Assembly (NCBI GenBank): GCA_964349515.1
Contig: CAYGHG010000058.1
Span: 1-16,084 of the forward strand
DNA length: 16,084 bases
From: CAYGHG01 sp964349515
GTDB taxonomy: Bacteria > Oederibacteriota > PGYV01 > CAYGHG01
Direction of reading: 5' to 3'
Positions 6,444 through 14,702 of the stretch are shown piece by piece (position 1 is the stretch's first letter; every line of letters begins with the position of its first letter). Under the pieces are notes generated by a model. The model had not been told where the DNA came from. It worked only from the letters and a program-made list of their open reading frames with translations, and searched no databases. A program made the position numbers and the translations under genes.

Positions 6444-7495
6444 GATTCCCATGTAAATAAGTATTTCTGAACCGTAGGTACACCAAAAAAATCAGTTGAA
6501 TTAATTTCAACGCTTGTCAGATTATTATTCGCATCATATGTCATATAGATATCAGAAGTTGAATCATAACCTAAAAACGAAGATACTGTGTGAATTTCTG
6601 TCTGGTTCTGGTTAGAGTCATACACGAAATTTGCCGTCCCATACTGCACACCGGCAGCATCATAGGTCGATGTACTTTGAATATTTCCAAAAGCATTGTA
6701 TGAATTAATACTGTAGGCTTGCAATGCCCCCGTAGGCCCGTAAAGATCTTTACGTGTCAGCCTTGCCTGAGCGTCGTAAGTGTTTACCTCCCTCGATGTT
6801 AAGCCTGAATCCGTATACTGCTCATACACCGTAACAAACCCCTGCGCGTTGTAAGCCCATGTTTCCCATGCATGCTGTGACGGGCTTATCAAATAAGTAT
6901 CTCTGCGCGTCATTAATCCCGAGGGGTTGTACTGCATGGTCGAATAACCCATTAAAACGCCATTCTGGTATGAATCCTGCTGTATAACCAGTCCGTTAAC
7001 AACAGTGCCTATAGTCATCATTCCGGTGGTATTACCTGATAAATCTGTCGCCTGCGCCGACACAGTATTGCCATTAATATCAAAAGTAAACTGAGATGAA
7101 CCTGCCAACACTCCATTATCATATATATCCGAAGACCCGCTTACGGGTATTTCGCACCGGTAATCCGAATAAGTCAGAGACATTTGAATGACATTATCAG
7201 TATAAGAAATCATTGTTTTCGGCCTGAACCCGTGGCATGTAGTGGGTGTTGCGGTTGGTTCAGATGTAGGAGTCATAGTCGGCGTGTAAGAAAGTACTAT
7301 TATCGCCAGTGCTGTCGCGGTCTGCTGCGCCTCAATACCTGCTGTCTGCAGTGCCACCGCTGTCTGGGAAGCCTCTGCAATCGCTGTGGCTGTTTCCATG
7401 CCCGGAGGAGCTGACGGCGTCCTTAACTGTGTGCATGCGCTTATCAGCAAAACCACAAACAAAAACAGACCGGATAATAAAACTTTTGTTTTCAT
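6437..7495 (-). CDS. Lipoprotein with Thr/Pro linker and YD(RHS)-like repeats
   Basis: A 352-residue protein with a lipoprotein signal, LLISAC, lipidated at C21. The mature start TQLRTPSAPPG is close to that of the 5052-6266 lipoprotein. Residues about 35-65 are Ala/Thr/Gln-rich and 70-86 are a Thr-Pro spacer. From about 95 onward come repeated strands such as TYDAQARLTRKDLY, YNAFGNIQSTSTYD, YDSNQNQTEIHT and YDANNNLTSVEIN, resembling YD/RHS-type or MORN-like beta repeats. No toxin domain or protease motif of full Rhs proteins is present. It is probably a surface-anchored stalk-plus-repeat protein of unknown ligand. The start lies two bases after the TAA of the TPR gene (TAAAAATG) with AGGGGG upstream, so both genes share a transcript. 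Confidence 0.8.
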   Translation of the reverse strand: MKTKVLLSGLFLFVVLLISACTQLRTPSAPPGMETATAIAEASQTAVALQTAGIEAQQTATALAIIVLSYTPTMTPTSEPTATPTTCHGFRPKTMISYTDNVIQMSLTYSDYRCEIPVSGSSDIYDNGVLAGSSQFTFDINGNTVSAQATDLSGNTTGMMTIGTVVNGLVIQQDSYQNGVLMGYSTMQYNPSGLMTRRDTYLISPSQHAWETWAYNAQGFVTVYEQYTDSGLTSREVNTYDAQARLTRKDLYGPTGALQAYSINSYNAFGNIQSTSTYDAAGVQYGTANFVYDSNQNQTEIHTVSSFLGYDSTSDIYMTYDANNNLTSVEINSTDFFGVPTVQKYLFTWESY

Positions 7496-7497
7496 TT

Positions 7498-8235
7498 TTA
7501 AAACCCCCTGTTTATTGCCAGAGTTATACTGTTCTCTCCGGCTTCAAACGCAACCGCGGTGTTCCCGGGAAAAACTATATGAAGATGCATTGCGTCGGCA
7601 ATTGTATAAATTATTGCCCCTCCTGCCAGCACAGCCAGCACTCCGAATACCGCCTGCACCTCTTCCACCTCGGTTTTTTTTGTTTTCAATAAATTAAAGT
7701 TTTCCTCTGTTGAGTAATTCATACTGTCATACATTACATTATACTCTTTTTCGCCGCCGCTTACTGCGATACCTGCGGCAACAGCACCTATCAGCAGGAG
7801 CGCATCACCGCCTATGAGAACCCATTTCAGAGGATTATCCCCCTGTTTAGCGGCCGGCATTACGGCATCCGGGTATTGTGTCTTTACCCTGTTTATCAGA
7901 GTATCCAGTCGCCTGTCGGGAATGTAAGACTTTGCCTTTGAATACCATAAAAACGCAAGCCCTGCGTCACCCTTACGGTAGAACTCATTTCCTTTTACTA
8001 CCGCAGACTTAAAAGCGTTTGTTTTTGCCGTATCAAGGAGTTGTTTGAGCTTTGGCGACGGCTGAATTTCATAAGCAGCGGTGTAATGCTTATGAGCCGA
8101 GGCCCAGTCCTGTTTTTTAAAAGCTTCATTCCCCGCAAGCACGTCTTCCCTGAAACCGGCAAAAGAGGCGGAGGATAGAAGCAAAAATAAAGAGGCAAAA
8201 AACACAGTCAAAGTATATTGAAGATTTTTTTGCAT
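7498..8235 (-). CDS. Exported TPR-containing membrane protein
   Basis: A 245-residue protein. Residues 1-26 form a signal peptide ending SASFA. Residues about 29-62 and 75-108 are two TPR-like helical pairs (AGNEAFKKQDWASAHKHYTA; KGNEFYRKGDAGLAFLWYSK). Hydrophobic helices follow at about 138-158 and 195-214. The end, IADAMHLHIVFP and then NSITLAINRGF, resembles the membrane-associated tail of some TPR/DUF5683-like envelope proteins, but I am not sure of that family. Its role is probably a scaffold in the envelope. TAAGGG lies 8 bases before the ATG. It is first in a two-gene operon with the YD-repeat-like lipoprotein and has a good promoter at 8294-8322. Confidence 0.75.
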   Translation of the reverse strand: MQKNLQYTLTVFFASLFLLLSSASFAGFREDVLAGNEAFKKQDWASAHKHYTAAYEIQPSPKLKQLLDTAKTNAFKSAVVKGNEFYRKGDAGLAFLWYSKAKSYIPDRRLDTLINRVKTQYPDAVMPAAKQGDNPLKWVLIGGDALLLIGAVAAGIAVSGGEKEYNVMYDSMNYSTEENFNLLKTKKTEVEEVQAVFGVLAVLAGGAIIYTIADAMHLHIVFPGNTAVAFEAGENSITLAINRGF

Positions 8236-8293
8236 TCCCTTTTCCCTTATTATGTATTCAAAACCCGCTTGGTTATATCTTGTAATGTATATA

Positions 8294-8322
8294 TAATTTT
8301 ACACCCATGTATTAATAATTTC
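8294..8322 (-). promoter_or_regulatory. Sigma70-type promoter for the TPR-lipoprotein operon
   Basis: On the minus strand TTGAAA (8317-8322) and TAAAAT (8294-8299) are separated by exactly 17 bases. Each box matches the consensus at five of six positions. The start point would be near 8287, giving a leader of about 50 bases. Confidence 0.7.
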
Positions 8323-8570
8323 AATTATTATTTACATTCGGGCACTAAACGTATCTGTATATAATTCCCGATTTACTATTCATTATGCGTACTTAGCCTT
8401 CTCAGAGCAAGAAGGCCGGGACGAGGGCGTTTTTTATAGCTGAAAAACAGGCCCCCTCAACTGCGTCCTCTCCCCCGGAGGAGGCGAGGATATTACTGCA
8501 TATCAGTTTTCTTTTTGGAAAAGTTTCATTTTTTCATCCGGCAGGCCGCGGGCCTTATGTGCTATTTACC

Positions 8571-8609
8571 AAATAAAAAAACCGCGGGGCAGATTTCTGC
8601 ACCCCGCGG
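8571..8609 (-). terminator. Intrinsic terminator of the small membrane protein gene
   Basis: Arms CCGCGGGG (8582-8589) and CCCCGCGG (8602-8609) are perfect and continue as CAGA/TCTG with a two-base loop and a small CA bulge. On the minus strand the stem is followed by seven T and then ATTT. It starts 22 bases after the stop codon at 8631. Confidence 0.88.
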
Positions 8610-8630
8610 CTCTTTATGAAGCAAAAATAT

Positions 8631-9035
8631 TTAAACCGGATATTTTACCCTGATTTTCTTTATGATGAGTATTATGGTAACAACCATGAGGATTACAAGC
8701 AGAAGCCAGATCACCACAAAGAACCCGAAAGCAATTTCCATTTTTTTATTCACGCTTTTGTCTGAGTCATAGCCCATCCATTTCTTCGAATCACCTTTTC
8801 TCATCATTTTGCCGGGCATTTCAGACATTTTCGCGGCATGTGCCTGTATCATACCTACATCCTTGGCATCCTTTGAGGAAACCATGATCTTTACACCGTC
8901 AGCCGTATTTTCCACTTTGACCTCAGCCTTGTCCCACATCATCCAACATTCATTGCCTGTCATATGCTTGTTTGCAAAAAGCCCTGAAACCATAACAAAA
9001 GCAAAAACAAAACACAGAAGCCACGTCTTTTTCAT
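8631..9035 (-). CDS. Small exported Met-rich protein with C-terminal membrane anchor
   Basis: A 134-residue protein not assigned to a named family. Residues 1-21 are a signal peptide ending GLFA. The exposed part (22-95) is rich in Met, His, Lys and acidic residues: KHMTGNECWMMWD, then VENTADGVKIMVSSKDAKD, then IQAHAAKMSEMPGKMM. A single strong membrane helix (about 97-124) precedes a short basic tail. The Met/His/Cys pattern suggests metal binding, possibly copper or heme-linked, but this is inference. I use the ATG at 9035, with AGGAGG five bases before it; a TTG one codon earlier (9038) sits too close to that site. The superoxide dismutase gene lies 114 bases upstream in the same direction, and an intrinsic terminator follows. 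Confidence 0.75.
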   Translation of the reverse strand: MKKTWLLCFVFAFVMVSGLFANKHMTGNECWMMWDKAEVKVENTADGVKIMVSSKDAKDVGMIQAHAAKMSEMPGKMMRKGDSKKWMGYDSDKSVNKKMEIAFGFFVVIWLLLVILMVVTIILIIKKIRVKYPV

Positions 9036-9121
9036 CAATCCCTCCTAAATAAATTTAATTACTCGTTTTCAAACACTTTTACCCTCTCAATCTTTCTTCA
9101 AAGCCGCGTGCTTTCGTCCGA

Positions 9122-9144
9122 CAGGCCTGACCCGGCCGGGCCTG
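9122..9144 (-). terminator. GC-rich hairpin after the superoxide dismutase gene
   Basis: CAGGCC (9122-9127) pairs with GGCCTG (9139-9144), and the interior contains the palindrome CCCGGCCGGG. It begins six bases beyond the stop codon. No T-run follows, so termination is uncertain and partial read-through to the next gene is possible. Confidence 0.35.
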
Positions 9145-9149
9145 AATTG

Positions 9150-9833
9150 TTACCTGTAATTTTCCTGCGCAAACTGCCGGTTGACAAACTCCCAGAACGC
9201 CTCCACATACGATGCCCTTACATTTTTGTAATCTAAGTAATAAGCGTGTTCCCAAACATCGATAGTCAGCAGCGGCGTTTTTCCGTGCAGTATTGGATTA
9301 CCGGCGTTTCCCGTGCTCTCCACAGAAAGTTTGCCGTCCTTGTCTTTAACCAGCCATATCCAGCCGGAACCAAAAAAACCGGTTGCCGCCGTTGTAAACT
9401 CCTTTTTAAAAGTGTCAAATCCTCCAAAATCCCTTTTGATCGCATCGGCAAGCGCGCCTACAGGCTCCCCGCCGCCTTCAGGCGAAAGGCAATTCCAGTA
9501 AAAGCTGTGGTTCAGGTGCTGGGCAGCGTTATTGAACACAGGTCCTGAGGCTCTTTTAACTATTTCCTCAAGATTCATTTTTTCGTACTCGGTACCCTTT
9601 ATGAGCTTGTTCAGGTTTGCGGCATAAGAAGCATGATGCTTGCCGTAATGGTACTCGATCGTTTCAGCTGAAATTCCCGGCTCAAGAGCATTTTTTGCGT
9701 AAGGCAGTTCAGGCAGTATGTGTTCCACGGAACCCTCCTGTGTGTTTTTTTGACCCTTCATACCCGACACCTGTATAACCAGAAAAATAAAAAACGCGGC
9801 AGCCAAAACCGTCAAAATCTTCAATGGTTTCAT
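9150..9833 (-). CDS. sodB: Exported Fe-type superoxide dismutase
   Basis: A 227-residue protein whose domain (about 38-227) closely follows E. coli SodB. All four metal ligands are present: H62 (EYHYGKHH), H109 (AAQHLNHSFYWN), D192 and H196 (DVWEHAYYLDY). Q105 in NNAAQ, and absence of the Mn-type Gln in the GNAGNP region, point to the iron-type subgroup; cambialistic use cannot be excluded. It converts superoxide to oxygen and hydrogen peroxide. Unlike SodB it has an N-terminal hydrophobic segment (residues 5-23) followed by a polar linker and no lipobox Cys, so it is secreted or membrane-anchored, working outside the cytoplasm. AGGAG precedes the ATG by six bases. Confidence 0.93.
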   Translation of the reverse strand: MKPLKILTVLAAAFFIFLVIQVSGMKGQKNTQEGSVEHILPELPYAKNALEPGISAETIEYHYGKHHASYAANLNKLIKGTEYEKMNLEEIVKRASGPVFNNAAQHLNHSFYWNCLSPEGGGEPVGALADAIKRDFGGFDTFKKEFTTAATGFFGSGWIWLVKDKDGKLSVESTGNAGNPILHGKTPLLTIDVWEHAYYLDYKNVRASYVEAFWEFVNRQFAQENYR

Positions 9834-9968
9834 TTCATTCTCCTATATAAAATTGCAAGTGTATGAAAACACCGTCAATCAAATGTAGAATCATCCTTTT
9901 TTTAAAACCGGCACAACAAAGGTTTGATAACTGCAATTTCCAGCCGCCTTTTTTTCAACGGCACAAAA

Positions 9969-9997
9969 AGCATAGCTGCGAAGACAGTTTTATTCAA
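9969..9997 (-). promoter_or_regulatory. Possible promoter for the superoxide dismutase gene
   Basis: On the minus strand TTGAAT (9992-9997), a 17-base spacer and TATGCT (9969-9974) match the sigma70 consensus at four of six positions each. It would give a leader of about 130 bases, which is long, so the assignment is tentative. Confidence 0.3.
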
Positions 9998-10196
9998 TTT
10001 TTTTTGTCCACTTTCTATGGACTTTTATTCCCGGCATGTTTTGTGATGTTATTTGGATTTCGGATGTTTTGCTTTTGTACTGAGTCTCAGCACGGAACCG
10101 GATATCCCGTAAAACTTTCCGGCCCGTCCCTTTGTCTTTAGCGCGGTTGTTCTGCAAACGAAGAACAAACGTGCTGCTTAAATACAATCCCCCCGC

Positions 10197-10215
10197 CCCC
10201 CTTTGAAAAAGGGGG
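10197..10215 (-). terminator. C/T-A/G palindrome after the GH5 gene
   Basis: CCCCCTTT (10197-10204) and AAAGGGGG (10208-10215) form an 8-bp stem with a three-base loop, 15 bases past the GH5 stop codon. The following minus-strand bases are G-rich rather than T-rich, so it may be an attenuated terminator or a dispersed intergenic palindrome. Confidence 0.45.
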
Positions 10216-10229
10216 TTAAAGCGTGATTT

Positions 10230-13200
10230 TTATTTTAAAATCGTAAATGCCGGTATTTTGCTTCTTGCTTTCTCTCCTCTTTCATTTTCCGCGGTTATGA
10301 CATAATAGTAGCTTCCGTTTGCGAGCCCTGCAAGTGAAGCAGCCGGAATGCCAAGCGTCCTCACGCCCGCCCACGGTGAATCAGGAAACTCAATAGTTCT
10401 GATGCAGCGCAATCCGGAAGTATATATGCTCACCTTTGCATTCCTGTGTTTCTGGCTGAAATCAACCCTTATTGTCAGCGGTACTCCGGACGCCGGGCTG
10501 TATGGGTTCGGGTAAGCTGTTTCATCTTTTATCTCAAAAACATCCGCATCAGCCGGTGTGGGTATTTGCGTGGGAGTGTCTGTAAATACAATTGTCGGCG
10601 TATAAGAGGCTGTCGGCGAGGCTGTAAATGTATTCGACGGCGTGAGAGTGGCCGTCGGCGTGGCTGTATATGTATTTGCCGGTGTATTCTCTGCAGTCGG
10701 CGTGGCTGTGAACGTGTCAACATGCGTATTCACAGCCGTCGGCGTCCGTGTAAATGTCCCTGTAACCGTATAGGTATAAGTCTGCGTGGCTGTGAATGTA
10801 TTTGTCGGCAAAGGTACGCCGATTGCCACTACATTACTGACAACAGGCCCGCCTGTTACCGGCCACGCACCGGCGGCATCAACGCCGCCTGCGCTTCCCT
10901 CAAAAGTCACAACCCCCGAAGAATCGGCATTATATGTCCATGTAAAAGCATACGTGCCCGCCGCCGGTATAGACGCCGTTGAAACCGGGCTCGTCAGTAC
11001 CGAAACGCCCCCGGTACCCGCAATAACAAGGGCCGAAGGCATCACATTATCAGCAGCTGTGTTTCCTGTGTTTTGAACAACCATTATAACCGTTATTGTA
11101 TCCCCCACATTCACTGTATCAGGCGCGCCTGTTATCTGAACTGTGAGATAGGCCCCAAAAGTGGCTGTTGCAGTCGGTGTATTCAACGGCGTATTCGTCA
11201 GAGTAGGCGTATTTTCAGGTGTGTTTGTATTCACAGGCGTATGCGTCGCGGTATCACCGGGCACTTCGGTTTGTGTATCCGTCGCAGCCGCGGTAGGTGT
11301 GGATGTAAGGGTCTCTATGCTTGTGGCGGTATAAGTAAATGTGGCGGTATCCGCCGGTGTACGCGTAAAAGTCGGCGTAGCAGTATAAGTCTGCGTTATT
11401 GTAGGTGTGCCTGTGGATGTCGGCGGTGTGCCTGTCCATGTTTCCGATATGGTCGGCGACGCGGTGTGTGACGGGGTTCTTGTAAATGTACCGGTTGCAG
11501 ACGCCGTAAACGAAGGCGTGCGCGTAGAGCTTGGTGTCGTTGTAAAAGTCGGGCTGTAATACGGCGTATTGGTCCTCGTTGCGGTTCCTGTTATGGTCTG
11601 CGTTGCAGTACGCGTAAAGGTCATGGTTTCCGCAGGGGTATTTGTTCCGGTCGGCAGAGGCGTATTGGTCATAGTTGCGGTTCGCGTCGCTGTACCGGTA
11701 GCTGTCCTGGTAAAAGTTTGGCTGTTTACAGGAGTAAAAGTACTGCTTGCTGCAGGCGTCCCGGTCCTTGTGGCTGTTTGGGTGGCCGTTCGTGTCGCTG
11801 TCATTGTAACAGTTCTTGTTGCCGTTCTTGTAACTGTCCTTGTCGCTGTTCTTGTGGATGTAAAGACAGGCGTGCGTGTCGGCGTGTTAGCCGGCGGCGT
11901 GTATCCTACAATCTGAATAGCGTTAAACAAAGCCCCGTCAACAGAAGCGCTGGAAGTTATGTCAAGCCGGCCGTCTGTCACGGTAACAATGACCGTCCTG
12001 TCATGCGCCGCTCTTGCTCCCGCCACAGCCACAATATCAAGATTTGTGACAACAGTTGTGCCTTCTATGGCAACGTTAAAAATTCTCTGATTCGCAGCGG
12101 TAAAATACATTTCCGCAAATTTCAGCGTCACCTGATAAGTCCCGTTCGGGACTGTAAATCTGTATGTAGGGCTTCCCCATCTTTCAGACTGGTAGAGCGT
12201 GTCCTCGATAGTCCCGCTCACAGCCACGCCTGTATTGTCAGCCACACCGCCGCCGCCTTCATAACCGTATGAACCTGCGGCAAAGGCCTTATCAGCCAGC
12301 CAGACATTGCCTGTGGTGTCAGTATACTGGGCGCCCCCGCAGTTTAACCTGATTGAAAAAGAAGGTGTCGGAGTATGGGTAAAAGTAGGTATAGCCGGGT
12401 CCCAGGTAGGCGTATTTGTCGGCGGCACGCAGCCGGCGGCAGCTTTATCCTTCAGCGCCTGCGGAGCGTTATGAAGTATGACATCATCTATCCATAAATC
12501 AAAATTATAAGGCGCGCCCGTCTGCCCCTCTGTCTGCCACTGTATGGTATCAACCGCCGCGAGCGCCTGCGCCTTTGTTACGGTTGTATCCCCCCAGCCT
12601 TCCTGCGAAAACAGAATGCTTGAGAAATTAACAGTTATCTGCTGCCAGGTTGTGCTTGCCGTAAATACATAACCGTACATGTCTTCATCAAGAGCCCCGC
12701 CAAATGCCTGGGGTGAGTTTATTTTAAGCCTGAAATCCCTGGTCTGATTACTTTTACACCAAAAACTAATACCCGTTGCAGTACTTATATTGACAGGGCC
12801 TTCCGGCTCAACAAGAGGAAGCCCAAGCCCCGCGAATCCGTATAAGAATGTTGTCGTAACTACGCCGGTCATACGCGCCGCATAATCTCCCGCGCCTGCA
12901 CGCCCGGGCGCCTGCATGTAAAAAGGCTGTATGGGCCTGCCGAGATCCTCCCAACGGTCCTTTGACCACGGCACAATCTGTGAATTCCCTTTTGGGTTCA
13001 GCGTACAGTTCTTGTCGGTACAGTCATTACTGTCGTCATATGTGTACCAGTAGGTGCAGATGTTGCTTGTATAATCACCGTCTGTCATGCTGTCAAGCCG
13101 CAGGTCATTTGGCCCTACTGTCTGAGTAGGCACCGGGGTGAGCGGATTCTGGGTGGGAGTGGAAGTTGCCACGGCGCACGGGGAAAAACTGTCAGGCGGG

Positions 13201-14207
13201 TTGCTTACTTTTCCCATCACATAGGTCCCTGAGGTTTTGTAGCTTCCCCACTGCCCCGAATCGCAGGCGCCGACGTTCAGCATGCCCGATGTTTCAGGCG
13301 CCTCCGACCACGACCATGCGCACCAGCTCAATTTTACACTAGCAGCATTGCTTCCTCCCATTATGTTTATATACTGGTCAGCCCTTGAATAATTTGTCCC
13401 GCCGCCGCCGGTTGCCTCTGTAGCCGCCCACTCCGTCACAAATATGGGAATATGCGTTATATAATCGGTAAGCATGTTTGTATCGTGTGTTGCGGCGTAA
13501 AAGTGAAACGCATACATGATATTTGAATACGAAAGCTGGTTGTTAACCACGTCCCAGCCGAGCTGTGACCAGTTCGGAGTGCCGACCACTATAACCGCAT
13601 CAGGGTCTATGGCGCGTATTCTCGGAATTATGTCATTTGCGTATGTTACCACCTGGCTCCACGATACTCCGTTTGGCTCATTACAAATCTCATAAATAAC
13701 ATTTTTCCTGTCTTTATGCGCGGTTGCCATTGACTCCCAGAATGTTCTGGCATAAATGATATTTGTATTAGGGTTGCCGTCAGAGAGAATGTGCCAGTCA
13801 ATAAGCGCGTATATCCCCCTCTCCTCGCACATCTGTACTATATTGTTTGTCTGGGCGGTAAATCCGCTCGGGTTATCCTTATATCCGTTACTTTCCACAT
13901 ACACTGCTATCCTGAAAACATCTATCCCGACATTATACGCGAGGTGGTCAAGAGCCGAAGCGCTGATACAGCAGTAATCCATACAGCTTGCAAGCCCGTA
14001 CCACTGCAGGCCGTGGCTTGATACCCCTCTTAACTGCACCGGGTCACCGCATTCATTGACAAGCTGAAGCCCGGATACCCGGAGCTGGCCGTTTTGCGCG
14101 AGAGGTGTGGCTGAATATAATAATGAAGAAGACAGGAGAAAAAACAGGAATACAGCCAAAACGTTGATTGCTGTTCTGTTTCCCTTTGATAAAATCGATT
14201 TTATCAT
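10230..14207 (-). CDS. Secreted multidomain GH5 glycoside hydrolase (cellulase-type)
   Basis: A 1325-residue protein. Residues 1-33 are the signal peptide. Residues 35-340 are a GH5 barrel close to subfamily GH5_2 endoglucanases: LRGVSSHGLQWYG, ALIDWHILSDGNPN, acid/base E177 in NEPNG, H235 in FHFYAATH and nucleophile E259 in FVTEWA. After a short Thr/Pro linker, 366-583 form a galactose-binding-like, probable carbohydrate-binding module (FWIDDV-type end: FDLWIDDVILHN). Residues 617-769 are malectin-like (RLNCGGAQYTD to GALFNAIQIVG). Then come a 245-residue Thr-rich linker, a CARDB/DUF11-like Ig domain (1020-1130), a second Thr-Pro linker (1131-1219) and a FlgD/T9SS-type C-terminal domain (1222-1325, AYPNPYSP). 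Beta-1,4-glucan cleavage is inferred from the family. Both catalytic Glu are intact. AAGGGG precedes the ATG, and a perfect-consensus promoter lies upstream. Confidence 0.93.
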   Translation of the reverse strand: MIKSILSKGNRTAINVLAVFLFFLLSSSLLYSATPLAQNGQLRVSGLQLVNECGDPVQLRGVSSHGLQWYGLASCMDYCCISASALDHLAYNVGIDVFRIAVYVESNGYKDNPSGFTAQTNNIVQMCEERGIYALIDWHILSDGNPNTNIIYARTFWESMATAHKDRKNVIYEICNEPNGVSWSQVVTYANDIIPRIRAIDPDAVIVVGTPNWSQLGWDVVNNQLSYSNIMYAFHFYAATHDTNMLTDYITHIPIFVTEWAATEATGGGGTNYSRADQYINIMGGSNAASVKLSWCAWSWSEAPETSGMLNVGACDSGQWGSYKTSGTYVMGKVSNPPDSFSPCAVATSTPTQNPLTPVPTQTVGPNDLRLDSMTDGDYTSNICTYWYTYDDSNDCTDKNCTLNPKGNSQIVPWSKDRWEDLGRPIQPFYMQAPGRAGAGDYAARMTGVVTTTFLYGFAGLGLPLVEPEGPVNISTATGISFWCKSNQTRDFRLKINSPQAFGGALDEDMYGYVFTASTTWQQITVNFSSILFSQEGWGDTTVTKAQALAAVDTIQWQTEGQTGAPYNFDLWIDDVILHNAPQALKDKAAAGCVPPTNTPTWDPAIPTFTHTPTPSFSIRLNCGGAQYTDTTGNVWLADKAFAAGSYGYEGGGGVADNTGVAVSGTIEDTLYQSERWGSPTYRFTVPNGTYQVTLKFAEMYFTAANQRIFNVAIEGTTVVTNLDIVAVAGARAAHDRTVIVTVTDGRLDITSSASVDGALFNAIQIVGYTPPANTPTRTPVFTSTRTATRTVTRTATRTVTMTATRTATQTATRTGTPAASSTFTPVNSQTFTRTATGTATRTATMTNTPLPTGTNTPAETMTFTRTATQTITGTATRTNTPYYSPTFTTTPSSTRTPSFTASATGTFTRTPSHTASPTISETWTGTPPTSTGTPTITQTYTATPTFTRTPADTATFTYTATSIETLTSTPTAAATDTQTEVPGDTATHTPVNTNTPENTPTLTNTPLNTPTATATFGAYLTVQITGAPDTVNVGDTITVIMVVQNTGNTAADNVMPSALVIAGTGGVSVLTSPVSTASIPAAGTYAFTWTYNADSSGVVTFEGSAGGVDAAGAWPVTGGPVVSNVVAIGVPLPTNTFTATQTYTYTVTGTFTRTPTAVNTHVDTFTATPTAENTPANTYTATPTATLTPSNTFTASPTASYTPTIVFTDTPTQIPTPADADVFEIKDETAYPNPYSPASGVPLTIRVDFSQKHRNAKVSIYTSGLRCIRTIEFPDSPWAGVRTLGIPAASLAGLANGSYYYVITAENERGEKARSKIPAFTILK

Positions 14208-14283
14208 TATATAACCCCTTGTCTGAATATTTTAAGCGTTTAAATACGTGTTCAAAAAAAAGTACTTTTTCTGTATCAAAGTA

Positions 14284-14312
14284 ATTATAATTGCCAACCG
14301 GCACTGTGTCAA
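14284..14312 (-). promoter_or_regulatory. Perfect-consensus sigma70 promoter for the GH5 gene
   Basis: On the minus strand TTGACA (14307-14312) and TATAAT (14284-14289) are both exact consensus and separated by exactly 17 bases. The start point would be near 14277, giving a leader of about 70 bases. Confidence 0.8.
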
Positions 14313-14673
14313 CCCGTATTTCATGATATGGCAGCAGGTTTTAAATATGCCTTGTTGCCTGCTTTGCGACAGGAGCCGGGTTTCAACCCGCATCGTTTTG
14401 TTCCGTTTGTTTCTGCCGTTATCTGACTTTATCCGAAGTTTTCCCACGCGTAACCCATAACTCGTCGTTTCTCGTCCTAATTTTTACACCTTTAAACTCG
14501 TGTTTTCTCCCCTAATTTCTCAACCCTATTCCTTATACTTGATTTTGTAAGTACTTCCCGGTTCTTGGCTGTAAAATACTAAGGCACTCTCCGGTACAGT
14601 TTTAAACCCCTTAAAGGCGGGGAGAAAATCATATTACACACTAATGTGAACAGAACCAACAAGCAGGAAATGT

Positions 14674-14702
14674 TTGATTTTTTTTCTTTAAAATCATATA
14701 CT
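14674..14702 (+). promoter_or_regulatory. Sigma70-type promoter for the plus-strand lipoprotein
   Basis: TTGATT (14674-14679), a 17-base AT-rich spacer and TATACT (14697-14702) precede the gene. The start point would be near 14709, giving a leader of under 20 bases that holds the AAGGAGGG ribosome binding site. Confidence 0.65.

Larger units (their letters stand above)
8236..8630. other. Intergenic region, 395 bp
   Basis: It holds the promoter for the TPR operon (8294-8322), a 7-bp hairpin GCCTTCT/AGAAGGC (8396-8416), GC-rich spacer sequence around 8440-8490 and the intrinsic terminator at 8571-8609. No convincing gene was seen on either strand. Confidence 0.7.
9834..10229. other. Intergenic region, 396 bp
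   Basis: It lies between the superoxide dismutase gene and the GH5 gene, both on the minus strand. It contains a moderate promoter candidate (9969-9997), a small hairpin GTCCA/TGGAC near 10009-10021 and the C5T3/A3G5 palindrome at 10197-10215. Short open frames here have no ribosome binding site or recognisable product. Confidence 0.6.

Noticed and set aside
6437..7495. Rhs-type toxin
   Set aside because: Only short YD-like strands are seen; there is no RHS core motif, no C-terminal toxin and no immunity gene, and the protein is a small lipoprotein.
9990..10187. 65-residue minus-strand open frame upstream of the superoxide dismutase gene
   Set aside because: It has no ribosome binding site and overlaps the promoter candidate; composition is unlike the neighbours.
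10446..12272. Long plus-strand open frames opposite the GH5 linkers
   Set aside because: They are antisense shadows of the biased Thr codons; the encoded Cys/Arg/Val-rich strings have no domain or start signal.
14053..14460. Short open frames around the start of the GH5 gene, both strands
   Set aside because: They overlap the GH5 start and its promoter and lack ribosome binding sites and recognisable sequence.
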